Positions 19,936 through 32,764 of a DNA stretch of 64,000 nucleotides are shown here, piece by piece. Numbering within the stretch: the stretch's first letter is position 1; every line of letters starts with the position of its first letter. The notes below the pieces were generated by a model. It was not told the DNA's origin, did no database searches, and was given only the letters and a program-made list of their open reading frames with translations. Source of the DNA: Seminavis robusta (Eukaryota > Bacillariophyta > Bacillariophyceae > Naviculales > Naviculaceae); the NCBI GenBank assembly GCA_903772945.1, contig CAICTM010000262.1, positions 19,278-83,277 of the forward strand, in the 5' to 3' direction. The translations under genes and the position numbers were made by a program.

Positions 19936-20140
19936 CAGAGTAATATGCCCATGAAGATGGTTGTCGATGGGATGCCACATCTCATTGGTGCTGCTAGCTA
20001 GATTTGGCCATTTGGAAGTGCTAAGTTTTGCAATTGAAAAAGGATTGCCCACTTGACGAAGGCACTTTGCTGGAGAGCAGTAATGCACATGCATGCGCAC
20101 GTGACGCCCGAGTTCAATACGTGGTATCCGAGAGGAATGC
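19936..20140 (+). pseudogene. Second ankyrin-type repeat relic
   Basis: Plus-strand pieces YAHEDGCRWDATSH, then GHLEVLSFAIEKG and CPLDEGTLL in a shifted frame, match the same stramenopile ankyrin-like repeat family as the relic near 13 kb. Stops and frameshifts (including a ctagctag insertion-like run) show it is dead. Only about two repeat units remain. Confidence 0.5.
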
Positions 20141-20589
20141 GCGATCTGAATGTGGTTTGACCACATAGCTTGGCAAGAGCCTTTGTTAGGTAGGAATATT
20201 CTAGTGAGGCAACAACGGTCTTGAACAGTCTCCTGATCCTATTGTGAAAGGTAATTAGTAGAATGATTCAATCAACATGGCTTGCTGTTTTGTACTAGCT
20301 AGTCTGGTACCTGATGAGCAGCGGCCTAAACAAATCCGTCTTCAAGCCAATGAAACGGTGCCTACTAGCCAACATTACCAAACTCTATTGTGATTACTAG
20401 TAGAGAAGAAACGAGTGTGAATTGTTGCAGAACTGCCCTGTGTCGTACCGTCACCGGTGGAACCCACGTCCACACACTTACTTGGCCAGTCCTCTACATT
20501 ACATACAGCCAAAACAGAAAGCAAAACTACCTTTAAAAGATCTGTCCGTGTGTTTGATTGATTGCTTCTCTTGCTTGCTTGTTTTCTGT
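20141..20589. other. Intergenic, no gene recognised
   Basis: This spacer lies between the ankyrin relic and the 3' end of the ATP synthase gamma gene. Nothing specific is seen. Confidence 0.45.
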
Positions 20590-21933
20590 TTAATCATCCA
20601 ACGCGGAGGCTCCCGAAATAATTTCAATGAGTTCGGTGGTAATACGGGCTTGACGAGCACGATTGTACCGAAGGGTCAAGGAGTCGATCATTTCACCGGC
20701 ATTTTTGGAAGCGTTTTCCATGGCAGTCATTCGGGAGGACTGTTCGGCGGCGGCTCCATCCATAAAGGAGTGAAAGATCTGGGAGGCCAACATGAATTCG
20801 TACAGATCGGCCATGGCTTCGTCCTTGTCGGAATCGAAATCGTAGGTGGAGAGACTGACTTCAGATTCGCCTTCAAAGACAAAGGGTGGGACGATCTTGT
20901 ATTTCTGTTTGTAGACGGCGGCGTTGACATACGAGTTGTAAATCAAGACGACAGCATCGTACTCCATGGCACCAGCAGCCATGAGTTCGGCCGCCAAGGC
21001 AGATGCCAATGAAAAGGTCCCGGGGGCTACAACTTCCGTGGCGGATCGGACAATCTGGTCAGGTACAAAACGACGCATTTGTCCACGTCCCTTGTCTCCA
21101 ATGACGACAACGTCGGCTTCCTTTCCCGCTGCATGGAGTTTCTTGACGCACTCTCTGGTAGCACGTGAGATGAACGAGTTGATACCACCACAGAGACCCT
21201 TGTCGGAAGTAAAGGGGACGAGGAGTGACTTCTGGGGAAGGTCATCGTAGGGACATGTCGCATCTTCAACTTCGACGGGTTCCGGGCAGAGTGCAAAGGA
21301 CCATTGGTTGAAGGGAATGGCCTTTGTCAATCGAGTTTCATCTCCCTTCAACTTGGCGGCGGAAACCATCTTCATCGAACTCGTAATCTTTTGGATGTTT
21401 TTTGTCGCATTGATTTGGTTGAAAACTACATGTAGATAATCATACAAAATAAGCCAGGTAGATTCATTTCATTTCATTCAAATGAAACATCAGGTTCAGG
21501 ATAGCAAAGGCAGTGCAGGTTTTGACGTTGGATGAGTTAGCCACAGCACAAAAAATTTAATTGGGAACACCGACACAAGCCACTAGAAAGCTTCTTTCAA
21601 GAAGAAGACCTAAGAACTTACTTTGCTTTTCGGTGGCCATACCACGAACCTGCTGTGTAGCACTACAGACGTGATATGGAAAGCAAGCAACAGGATCAAG
21701 ACAAGTTCGTGAGAAACATCCATCTTCCTCCCTTTCCCACATCAACCGATGAAACGCAGCCTGTGACGATCGACGGACGGACGGACGGAATCTGCCAAAA
21801 GCCTCGGATGATGGTTGTGTGGGTGGATGAAAGCGTTCCACAAAGGGACCTGCCGAACAAACTTTTTCTGAACTACTCACGTTCCAAAGGCTCGGGGAGC
21901 CACCCGTCGGGCTGCCATTAATGTTGGTGCCAT
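20590..21933 (-). CDS. ATP5F1C: Mitochondrial ATP synthase F1 subunit gamma
   Basis: Three exons, 21933-21881, 21662-21622 and 21425-20590, give 309 residues in one frame. The short first exons encode a basic, alanine-rich mitochondrial presequence (MAPTLMAARRVAPRAFG and QQVRGMATEKQ). The mature part starts in the family motif FNQINATKNIQKITSSMKMV. Further family marks are SDKGLCGGINS, the VVVIGDKGRGQMRR strand, and the C-terminal helix ENASKNAGEMIDSLTLRYN followed by RQARITTELIEIISGA. Gamma is the rotating central stalk of F1 and couples proton flow to ATP synthesis. The plastid gamma has a redox-controlled cysteine insert; none is present here, which supports the mitochondrial form. The length is usual for the family. 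Confidence 0.95.
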
Positions 21934-22254
21934 GGTCACTTCCTTGTTATCTCAATGCTACACTAACTGCTGTCGGTGTGGAAGTGCTGTGGCGAAAGTG
22001 CCGATGCGTGTGTTGGGGATGCGGAGGGTTCACAAAAGCTCTGGATCTTGCATGCGTCATCAGTGACTGAATCCGTGATTCACAGGCAGAGCTCCCCATC
22101 GCCACGTTTGTTGTGTGAGAATTCAATTCCATTCTGCGCTGTCTAGAGTACATGTACCTGGTAGGTAGCTGTCTCTGACATGGAGCTGACTGTTGTCGCC
22201 ATTTTCTTTTTTTGCCACTGAGAACATTATTGACTGATTAGAGAAGAAGGCAAC
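21934..22254. promoter_or_regulatory. Divergent promoter region
   Basis: This 321-bp spacer lies between divergent ATP synthase gamma (minus) and the plastid ferredoxin-like gene (plus). It presumably contains both promoters; no named motif is recognised. Confidence 0.4.
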
Positions 22255-23053
22255 ATGATCAAACACAGCGCTTCAATTATCTCCTTGATATACCTTATCC
22301 TCTTTCTTGGCGAGGTGAATTCATTCCAAACTGCCACCACTAGCACGGGACACCTCCCCACGACGACAACATTGTTCCTCTCGGAAACAACAAATAATGC
22401 AGTCGAGGAACAAACGGACCTTCGTTCTGCCACGGCGGCCAAGTTCAAAGTATTGACTTGCACTTCCACAGCGTGTTCCAAGAGAAGAAAAACGTTTGGA
22501 ATGGATGACTTGGCAACCTTTGGCGCTTTCTACAGTAGAGCCAAAAAGTCGTTTCCCGAAACCATGCAAGTCGAAGAGGCTCCCTGTTTGGGATCCTGCA
22601 AATTTGGACCCTGTGTGGGAGTCGAACATGAAGACTATTACGGTACTGTAGCTCTGGAAGGAATGACGCAGGACGAATTTGGAGCTTCTTGGTGAGTGTC
22701 TGAAAATTAATGGGTAGCATTGGAACATGTTACTTCACAATTTTCTCCACCCTACTACAGTTCCATCCACTTTCTAACAAAATGTTTTCTTTTTCTTTTT
22801 CATTACTAGCTTCCACAAGTAAGTTGCTAACAACGGGACAAAGAACACCACAAAGGACACCTTGCAGCGTGGTGCCATCTTTATCTCACAAATATTGTCT
22901 GACTTTTTGCTTTGTTGAATGATCCAATGCACTCGACACATGAACACCCCATACGTTAGTATCATAACAGAGGAGGACGCAGATCGAGTCTGGGCGTGTG
23001 TGGAGAATGCTGTAGAAGTCATGATGGAAGCAGAAGATGATGATGAAGAGTAG
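22255..23053 (+). CDS. Plastid-directed thioredoxin-like [2Fe-2S] ferredoxin
   Basis: Three exons, 22255-22691, 22810-22818 and 22960-23053, give 179 residues in frame. The N terminus is a signal peptide (IISLIYLILFLGEV) ending in NSFQTA, resembling the diatom plastid bipartite presequence with Phe at the cleavage site. The mature domain has CTSTACSKRRK near residue 67 and later PCLGSCKFGPCVGVE, giving the four cysteines of the thioredoxin-like [2Fe-2S] fold (as in the NuoE-like and Shethna-type ferredoxins). Proteins of this fold transfer electrons; the partner here is unknown. The C terminus ITEEDADRVWACVENAVEVM comes from the last exon. The central exon is only 9 bp and is supported by frame closure and splice borders, not by other data. 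The gene ends 52 bp from the convergent U1-70K gene. Confidence 0.7.
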
Positions 23054-23105
23054 ATTGTGGAGTTCTCCAACAGACACTCAACCAAACAAGACAAGCAATT
23101 TCTTT

Positions 23106-24281
23106 CTAGTATCGACGGCGGCTGCTGCTGTGGCGCCTGTCGGGACTTCGGCTACGGGAACGGCGGCGTTTGCGGTCACGGTCTCGATCCCTGTCACTGT
23201 ACCTATCATTCCCACCACCACCACTACTTCCTCCATATCGATCGCCGCCGCCGCCACCTCCTCTTCGGTCCCAATCACGTCCACCAGGAGGAGGACCACC
23301 GCCATAACGATCGCCGCCTCCACGACCATAACCACCACCACCACCGGGAGGCCCTCCATGTCCGTAATTGTCGTAATATCCACCGGGAGGAGGTCCACCA
23401 AATCCAGGAGGTGGCCCTCCACGGCCCATGCCTGGAGGCGGTCCCCCCATACCCATCGTGGGGCGATTGGCTTCTGGGCGAGAGGGATCGTAGCGCCCTG
23501 GATAGCGGACATTCTTGTCCTTTCCACCCAACCTGTAAAAATTGTAAAAATTGAATAGAAAGAAACATGACTGTTGATTAGACAAACCAAATGCACAGTA
23601 GAATACAAGAGACACAAGATATCTTTCGTACCTGGTACCACCCAGTCCTCCACCGAGACGACGAGGCAGCCACGTAGGAACGGTATGGCCACGTTCCACA
23701 TCTGCGACAACCTCCCGTCCTTCAATTCTCATTCCATCTGCTGCTCGATAGGCTCGTTTCATGTCTTCTTCATTCTCGTATTCGATAAAGGCATATCCTC
23801 TCGACTTTCCATCACGATCCTTGACAATTTTGATATCTTTAATGTGGCCAAAGGATTCCATTTCCCGCAACAGCTTGCGCTCCGTCACTTCATAGGCCAA
23901 TCGTCCCACAAAGAGTGTCTGGTAGCAATTCATGCCCGCATATTCTCCTTTGCTTTTACGCTGTTCCTTGCGATAAGATTCCGTGAGCGGTTCCAATTTG
24001 GCCTCGTGCTCTTTTTTCTTTTGTTCTTGTTTCGCCTTTTTCAAGGCTTGCGGAGTGGGATTTTCTTTGCGAGGAGGCGGTGGACCTTTCTCAAACAACT
24101 TCATGTACTGGGCGACACCCGTCCACGTATGCTTACGCTTGTTCTTGGGGATCGGCAGCGGCTTGAGCGGTGGCGCTGGCATAAAGGTAGCACGGATATG
24201 GGGTGGCATCAGCATAATGGCCGGACCCGAGTTGGCGCCACGGCTCATTTGACCCCGAGGGGTCATCTTTCTTCCGCTCAT
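23106..24281 (-). CDS. SNRNP70: U1 small nuclear ribonucleoprotein 70 kDa (U1-70K)
   Basis: Two exons, 24281-23632 and 23532-23106, with a 99-bp intron (GTACGA...TTACAG), give 358 residues. The N-terminal U1-70K segment contains LPIPKNKRKHTWTGVAQY and a basic helix. The RRM spans ~residues 115-195 with RNP2 LFVGRLAY and RNP1 SRGYAFIEY, followed by the family-specific DVERGHTVPTWLPRRLGGGLGG, which reads across the intron into KDKNVRYPGRYDP. The tail is Gly/Pro-rich (GGPPPG repeats) and ends in an Arg/Ser/Asp region (RKRRRSRSRSPDRR). The protein binds U1 snRNA stem-loop I and helps define 5' splice sites. If the intron were retained, the frame would stay open and add a 33-residue hydrophobic insert (stop-free), which would disrupt the protein. 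Confidence 0.93.
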   Translation of the reverse strand: MSGRKMTPRGQMSRGANSGPAIMLMPPHIRATFMPAPPLKPLPIPKNKRKHTWTGVAQYMKLFEKGPPPPRKENPTPQALKKAKQEQKKKEHEAKLEPLTESYRKEQRKSKGEYAGMNCYQTLFVGRLAYEVTERKLLREMESFGHIKDIKIVKDRDGKSRGYAFIEYENEEDMKRAYRAADGMRIEGREVVADVERGHTVPTWLPRRLGGGLGGTRYERYLVSLVFYCAFGLSNQQSCFFLFNFYNFYRLGGKDKNVRYPGRYDPSRPEANRPTMGMGGPPPGMGRGGPPPGFGGPPPGGYYDNYGHGGPPGGGGGYGRGGGDRYGGGPPPGGRDWDRRGGGGGGDRYGGSSGGGGNDRYSDRDRDRDRKRRRSRSRSPDRRHSSSRRRY

Positions 24282-26738
24282 GGTGGAGATTTACCTATGA
24301 TCTTATCTCTTGTCGAGGGCCACAACTGGCTGAATAGCGGTTGGATAGACTGAAGAGATTGAGCCATGGTCTTCGGCGCGACGTCTCGACGGACAACGGT
24401 GGGGTGGGAAGCAGCCGTTCTTGACCGTGATTAAAAGATTCCACTGACTAAGCTGTGACTCGAATTGATGTGACTCAAACTGGCAAGATAAGACCCGACC
24501 CACTGTGACTCGACTCATCCTATCCTGGACTAAGGTTAGTCCTGCGTGATACACTTGAGAGACGAATCAACGTGATTGATGATCCTTTGAGCTGTTGCAA
24601 ACTTCATCATCTTTGGCTTCACCTTTTACACGTGGCAGCTTCCGCATCCGCAGTTCCGCAATCCGAATTGCTTCCGGCGCAGTTGAAATTGCCGCAAAGC
24701 CGCATTGACTATTGTTCCTGTACCGGTAGGGCTTTTGGGGGTCCGAATTAAACTGCAAATCAACCTTAAATATTCGCTACTACAAGGTTCAGGATGACCC
24801 GTAAAAATCACTTATGAATTTGCGGTACTGATGCACTGATTTGGTCACTTGAAACGGCGTCCGCAAAAGGATCTTGGACAACACTTGGAAAAGCATTCGA
24901 AGCACAATTTGAATCAAAATGCTGCTTCAAACGTAACTTTGCTTGCCAAACCCCAGATTTGTTTAGCAATTTGGCTTCTTTTGTGTAAAGAATCTAAGTT
25001 TCTGATACTGAATCCAAATAATTTGGCTCAAGTAGAGACGCCTCAATGGGCACGAGGCACTACAGAGTGGCTGTTCTCTATGTTCTGGGAAATTGAGCCA
25101 GTTGAGGTCTTGTAAGAAAAGCCCCTTTGACAATGGAGTAGAGGCACCAATTCTGGACGCCAAGCCAAGCGCCATGAGAGAGTTATTGTGTTTCGGTAAA
25201 ACTTGCTTTCGATATCTTGTAAGTTAAGCCTTGTAAAAGGTTCAAGCGTCTAACCAGGGAGGCTATTAATATAAAGTTCAGCCAAAGTCCATCGATTGGT
25301 CGGAACTCTGTTCTATTTTGGCCAACTTTAGCCCCAAATTAGCTGAGTCTCTTTCTACGGTAAAGATTCTGAATGATGTAAAGGTTTACTACCATGCAGT
25401 TGTCGTTTATTATGGATTTCCGAAACAGGCAGTTATTACTACGGTACTTACCTTCAGATTTATCTGGTTTCGAAAGAGTCCTTGCAGATCCATCGATCCA
25501 TCACTTTAATCAGCATGTTTTAGTCCAGATTTATGCTGTCTGTTTCTGCACAGACACCCGACACCCAAATGATTAAAGCATGCAGGTGGGATCCGAATCA
25601 CACTTTTCACAAATTCGATATGAATTGGCATTTGGGATCACAACAGAAGAAAGCTCAGTCACGTCTGATGGATTCACTGATGTTTTGAATAATCATCTAA
25701 CTAGTAGCTAGTACCCTCAGAAATAAGTTTATTCATCTGCTTTGGCCGTGAACCAATCTTATCTTGGGTAGATGCTCAGGTAAGTTGCCACTTCATGCCA
25801 AGCTTGTATCAGAACCCATCTCACTTGTTCACTTGATTGTTAAGCTTGAGCGAATTGACAGATGACTGGTACATTTTAAATGCTACATGCAGATGCGATG
25901 GAACTGGGTTTACCAGGGAAATGTAACAGTCATGTACCAGTAGAGTGTAGGGATACGCACAGTGAATGGCAAAACATCCCGAAGTGCTAATTAACTGATT
26001 AACATGTATCGACTGTGGAATAAAGTACTGAGTAGAGAATCTGATGTTTGACAGGATCAACTGCCCAAGTACCGGTGCCGGGAACTTGGCTGCCGGATGC
26101 CGGGAAATTTAGGCGGACACGGAAATGGCACGCTTTTGTCTCTTTTGCTTCTTCCGATTCCCTCATCCCTCATCTGCTAGCTAGCTACCCAATGCTCGCG
26201 GTTGACGATTGTTCGCCATTTTTATCCATCAAATTTTAGAAATGAAAAGAGATCTTCAGTTTCATGATCAATTGGCTTTGAGTTTATTTTTAATTCAATT
26301 TTTTAAATAATTCAATTCTTCCCAAGTACAATTGGCCAGTTGATTCTAAAATTTTATCAATTGATTTGCCATTTTTGTCTCTTCTTATCCCTTTTCCGCA
26401 AAGACTTGGTGTTGTTCGACCATACTGGGACACACCGGTACTCCCGAGAGCACTCAAGCAGGGCAAGACCAAACGGATCTCCGAAGAAGGATGAGCGACG
26501 AACCATCTCAAGTCACAGTCGTCACAGTTAAACATCGCTTTCCTAACCGTTTCGATTCGTGCTGGCAACCCGAGTGTGGAGAGGAATGGGGAAGGCTTCC
26601 CCAACCTTCTCAAAGCAATCAGAGCGAACATCAACAATCGGTGGAGCTGTGGATGAAGTGGCAAACCCATAAAATCAAATCACCAGGTACACAGATACCA
26701 CAACCACTACACATAAGTCACACGCCCCACTAGCTAGC
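24282..26738. other. Gene-poor spacer
   Basis: About 2.4 kb between divergent U1-70K and the lipin-like gene, so both promoters lie at its ends. Several TGACTCGA/TGACTCAA boxes (AP-1-like) cluster at about 24457-24520. Short open frames show no family features, and no transposon ends, RNA genes or tandem arrays were recognised. Confidence 0.45.
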
Positions 26739-28223
26739 ATGGCCACTGCTCAAGTAATGCTTCCCTCTACTGGTTTGCTCCAGGGCGAAGCCGCTCCCCA
26801 GCATCAACATCAAGAAGAAGACCTGTTCGACGGCCTCGACAGCTACGCCGCCTGCTTTTGCTGCAACCCATTCGAGAACCTGCTTCCCGAGTCCATCACA
26901 CTGAAAGGACAAGCCTTTGACGCTATTCTTGTACGAAACGCCGTGACTGGACAGGTTGCCAGCAGCGCCTTCTTCCTTCACTTTGAACACCCAACAACAC
27001 CTTATCCACCAACCGCTACGGCTGTCTCCAATCCCAATGCCGCTTGCGAAGCACTGCTAGAAGTGGAGGACGAGAAACTGGGGAAGGTCTACTTCACAAT
27101 CCAATACGATCCCATCACCAAGAAGAGCCAACTGCAACAACCACCTCACTGCCAATGCATGAACCAACAGCAACACGACGAGACTTGCTCCACCGACTCC
27201 TTGGAGCTGCTGAGCAACCTTCTCCAACCGGGAAAGAACCCTGTTCGCTATTTGTTTCGCAACAAGCAAAAGGGAGTCCTGGGGGTGGCAAATGCATCCA
27301 TCTACTTGTGGAGCGACAGTGATCGATTGGTGGTGTGCGATGTCGATGGTACCATCACCAAGAGCAACGTCAAGGGATTGCTCGATACATTGGTTACCGA
27401 GAAGTACTCTTACTGTCACGATCGAGTATGCCGTTTCTTGTCCAATTTGAAAGAGCGTGCTTCGATCAAGGCTGCTGCGGACGGAGCCCAAGTCAACTTT
27501 CTCTACTTGAGTTCTCGTCCCTTGATGATTGCCAACTCCACCCGCAAGTTCCTCTCCAATGTGCGACAGCCAACGGACTGTGCCTCTTCGGAATACAAGT
27601 TGCCCGAAGGGCCTCTTATTGGATTCGGAGGACGCTTGTCGGAAGTCATGAAGATGGAGCTCGTCACTCATTCCGTTCACCTGTTCAAGGCTTCAACCTT
27701 GATCGACCAAGTCGTCGCACCCTTCTGCAAGGTCTCGGAGAACCCGCAAGCGAAGCACCAATCCTTGTTTGTGGCGGGCTTTGGAAATACATTCATGGAT
27801 GTCCAAGCCTACCACATGGCCGGATTGGAGCTCTCCAAGATCTACTTGATTGACAAAAAGTCTCGCATCTCCTGTTTGGATGCTGACACATCCATTGTGG
27901 CGGAGCAAGAAATTGCTCTCCTCAAGGCCAAGTCCAAGAAAAGGTCACGACGCATCAGCTGGCGCCCCAAGGGACTCGGCTCGTTGTCAAGCTTTAGCAA
28001 TCACAGCAGCAACCACATCACTACTATCCACAGCCGTACAAGCGTGGATCCTAGTAGCGGAGACCTGAGCAGCAGCAGCAGTTTTGCATTTGACGAATCA
28101 TCCCCGGAGAATCGCCCCTCCCTAAAGGAACCAATGTCCCGCAAAACTTACAAAAAGTTTCTGGGGACTTCCTTCATGGGCTATCACGACGATGACCTTC
28201 ACTTGCATGTTCTATCGCAGTAA
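26739..28223 (+). CDS. Lipin-type phosphatidate phosphatase (LNS2 domain)
   Basis: A single-exon 494-residue protein. Residues ~167-400 match the LNS2 (lipin/Ned1/Smp2) HAD-type catalytic domain: NPVRYLFRNKQKGVLGVA, IYLWSDSDRLVVCDVDGT with the catalytic DxDxT at 201-205, then LYLSSRPLMIANSTRKFL, LPEGPLIGF, and VAGFGNTFMDVQAYHMAGL. The domain converts phosphatidate to diacylglycerol in lipins, feeding triacylglycerol and phospholipid synthesis; retention of DVDGT supports activity. The N-terminal ~165 residues do not show the usual N-LIP domain; instead there is a beta-rich part with a cysteine/proline cluster. The C-terminal tail (residues ~410-494) is Lys/Ser-rich and could be a nuclear or membrane localisation segment and phosphorylation target. 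It is a short, atypical lipin. Confidence 0.82.
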   Translation: MATAQVMLPSTGLLQGEAAPQHQHQEEDLFDGLDSYAACFCCNPFENLLPESITLKGQAFDAILVRNAVTGQVASSAFFLHFEHPTTPYPPTATAVSNPNAACEALLEVEDEKLGKVYFTIQYDPITKKSQLQQPPHCQCMNQQQHDETCSTDSLELLSNLLQPGKNPVRYLFRNKQKGVLGVANASIYLWSDSDRLVVCDVDGTITKSNVKGLLDTLVTEKYSYCHDRVCRFLSNLKERASIKAAADGAQVNFLYLSSRPLMIANSTRKFLSNVRQPTDCASSEYKLPEGPLIGFGGRLSEVMKMELVTHSVHLFKASTLIDQVVAPFCKVSENPQAKHQSLFVAGFGNTFMDVQAYHMAGLELSKIYLIDKKSRISCLDADTSIVAEQEIALLKAKSKKRSRRISWRPKGLGSLSSFSNHSSNHITTIHSRTSVDPSSGDLSSSSSFAFDESSPENRPSLKEPMSRKTYKKFLGTSFMGYHDDDLHLHVLSQ

Positions 28224-29584
28224 AGAAAGGGCTACTTTCATGCTATACAACGAGGCGGCGAATGTATTTTTCTATGCTATATGCTATATTATTACTCGAT
28301 AACTATGTATAACAATATATCTTTTTGGGAACATGCAACTTTCGCGCTAGCAAGTATCATTGGACGATGGATTACAACATCACCCTTCCTCGACGGTGTC
28401 TACTAGTGTTCAGCTCCTACTGGCTAGCTAAGCTTTTAGGTGCTTGTGGATGCCGCGGTGCCGTAAAACACTTCTTTGGAGAGACGACTCGTACCGTACC
28501 GGTACCGGTTCTGCCTAAACAGATCTACCAGGTCGTCAAGCACTCATGCCCAGTGGCCACAAGGCTGCTGCCACCAGGTCTGCGAATCGAATCCGTCACC
28601 GCAAAACTGGATGTGGCTACTTACGTGGTACCGGTACCGGTACCGGTACCGGTAGCCAAAAGACGCTATGGTGTCCAAGTCTGTCTCCGAACAGCATTGA
28701 AGGGTGGGTTAGAGACGCAATAGCCCCGATCGAACCTAGCTCAGAAATTGCAACACCGTCGAGGCGGTGGTTCGTCGTCTTGGCGGGGGGTGACCTTGGG
28801 GAGCTCCTTGGGACGTAACCAGCCAATCACTGGGTACCGTAGCTACCGGTAGGAATCGCCTCGATGGTGATGACAAGGATTGTTCTCTTGGCTGACCTGA
28901 ACGTAATCCGCCCTGTACCGGTAGTGGTACCGGTACGTGCAGCCCACGTTTCGATCTAGCTAGCTAACTACTAGGGGTGTGGATACTGTAGCTCCGCCGC
29001 AAGGCTGTCTTTGGAGTGTGGTGGGGAAGAGGACTGGCAACGGTGCAATCGCACCAGGTAAAGGTAGCGAATCAAACCCTCCCAGGCATCCAGCGCGAGC
29101 TTTACCAGGCAAGTTGCAAGGTCTCGGAATCCGTCACCGTTGACGAAGCTATTTCTTGCGCTGTACTGGTGGCGAAAAGACGGAAAGGCCCAGAGCTGTC
29201 AAAGACCTCCAGAAGGCTGCAACAAGCAGGAAGGCAGCGTTTTCTGGCCTTCGCAAAAGGGCGACCGGAATGCAGGTGATGGCAGAGCTACAGTGTACTA
29301 CTGCAGTCCGGTACCGGTATCCAGAATTTGCACCACGGTCACGGCTCGTTTCTGGTTTTTCTCAGCGGGCCTACTGGCCACATGTAACCCAAAGCATTGA
29401 AAGACATGGAGAATTTAGATTGTGTAATATTTCTAGGTCATTTCGCTCCTTGCATCTATTTCGTGCCAGCACATTCCAGTTCACCACTTCTTCACCAACT
29501 CTTTGGTGGTTCTTGCTTGCTTCATCTTGCAATATTTTTTTGATCCAACACAGAACTTTCTGTTCCAGCAACTACTGGTCTATT
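28224..29584. other. GGTACC-rich spacer
   Basis: Non-coding, between the lipin-like and NDR kinase genes. It holds a pure GGTACC array near 28629 and several other ACCGGT/GGTACC clusters (28495, 28917, 29311). A weak histone-like reading near 29160-29350 was considered and rejected. The CTAGCTAG-type motif also occurs near 28960. Confidence 0.5.
28628..28654. repeat. Perfect GGTACC hexanucleotide array
   Basis: Four and a half tandem copies of the self-complementary hexamer GGTACC. Because the unit is a palindrome, the array can form a hairpin on either strand. Confidence 0.85.
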
Positions 29585-31815
<2,231 letters not shown>

Positions 31816-32147
31816 GGTCGACTATCTATCTTATCTGCGCGGTCGCGATGTGAGGGCAACAAGTTAACAACCGGTTGCGCAAAGATCGAAGGAGAAAGAA
31901 CCACCTGGGATCTGAATGAAAATGCGCCGTTGCGTTTTCAAAGAAAACGTCAGATAGCAATAATAAATTAATTCAAAATAGCTTGCTTAAATTTGAGAGG
32001 TTGGCTAGTGTAGATCTTTCGAATGAGTCAATCTTCAAGGTTTTCTCATTTTATGGACTTTGGAACTCTTGGGTTACTGTACCACCCACTCTTGGAAGAC
32101 GATCAAGCGCTGTGCACAACATGATACCCCATTTGTGAGGTTTAGAC
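31816..32147. promoter_or_regulatory. NDR kinase 5' flank
   Basis: This 332-bp region lies upstream of the NDR kinase and before a MITE-like element. It is AT-rich around 31950-32000; no specific motif is called. Confidence 0.35.
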
Positions 32148-32580
32148 CAGGAGCGTCCCTCAATCGTGGGTGAGTTTTAAATCCGACCCAAATCCGACCC
32201 TAAATCTTCGAAACCCGACCCTAATTCCATGTAGCAATAGGGTCGGTTTTGAAACCCGCCCCTAAATCGAAAGCCGTCCCTAAATTAGGGACGTTTTTTC
32301 AGAATCCGTCCCTAATTTTAGGGTCGGTTTCGAAACCCGACCCTATTTTAGGGTCGGATTTCAATGTATTTACCACTCAGTCCCGCTTCCATTTAGGGAC
32401 GGTTTTCAAACCCGCCCCTAAATCGAAACCCGTCCCTTAATTAGGGACGTTTTTTCAGAATCCGTCCCTAATTTTAGGGTCGGTTTCGAAACCCGACCCT
32501 AAAGGGGAATCCGACCCTAAATCCGACCCAAAATTAGGGTCGGTTTTCGATATGTCATGCACGATTGAGGAACGCTCCAG
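32148..32580. mobile_element. MITE-like element with 21-bp terminal inverted repeats
   Basis: The ends, 32148-32168 and 32560-32580, are inverted copies differing at 2 of 21 positions (core GGAGCG...CCTCAATCGTG). Inside is a dense set of GGGTCGGTTT / AAACCCGACCC units in both orientations, including near-perfect palindromes of the form GGTTTCGAAACC. There is no coding capacity. The target-site duplication is not clear (flanks gac and tac). Architecture is that of a MITE with self-complementary internal repeats. Confidence 0.75.
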
Positions 32581-32764
32581 TACAGGTATTCATTGCATTC
32601 TGATGAAGGGATACCACTAGTGATCGTTATCCATTGTACCGTAACCGTACGGGTTCATCGGTTTTTAGGTTGGAAGAGTTCATTGGCATTGTTTTGTTTC
32701 GAGTTAACAGAGTTGCCGGATCACAATTCCAGTCTTTGAAGAGAGAGAATAGAAAAGAAGTACC

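Noticed and set aside
23037-23725. Long Thr/Ser- or Val-rich frames over the U1-70K tail
   Set aside because: Both come from reading the Gly/Arg repeat DNA of U1-70K in other frames.
24849-25115. Open frame in the gene-poor spacer
   Set aside because: Composition and lack of motifs suggest chance; no splice-linked exons were found.
28600-28670. GGTACC array as a possible CRISPR or structured RNA
   Set aside because: There are no spacers; it is a pure short tandem repeat.
29160-29350. Possible decayed histone H3-like reading (TGG...LQKAATSRKAA)
   Set aside because: Only a short, low-complexity Ala/Lys resemblance; the rest of the frame does not follow histone H3, so I treat it as chance.
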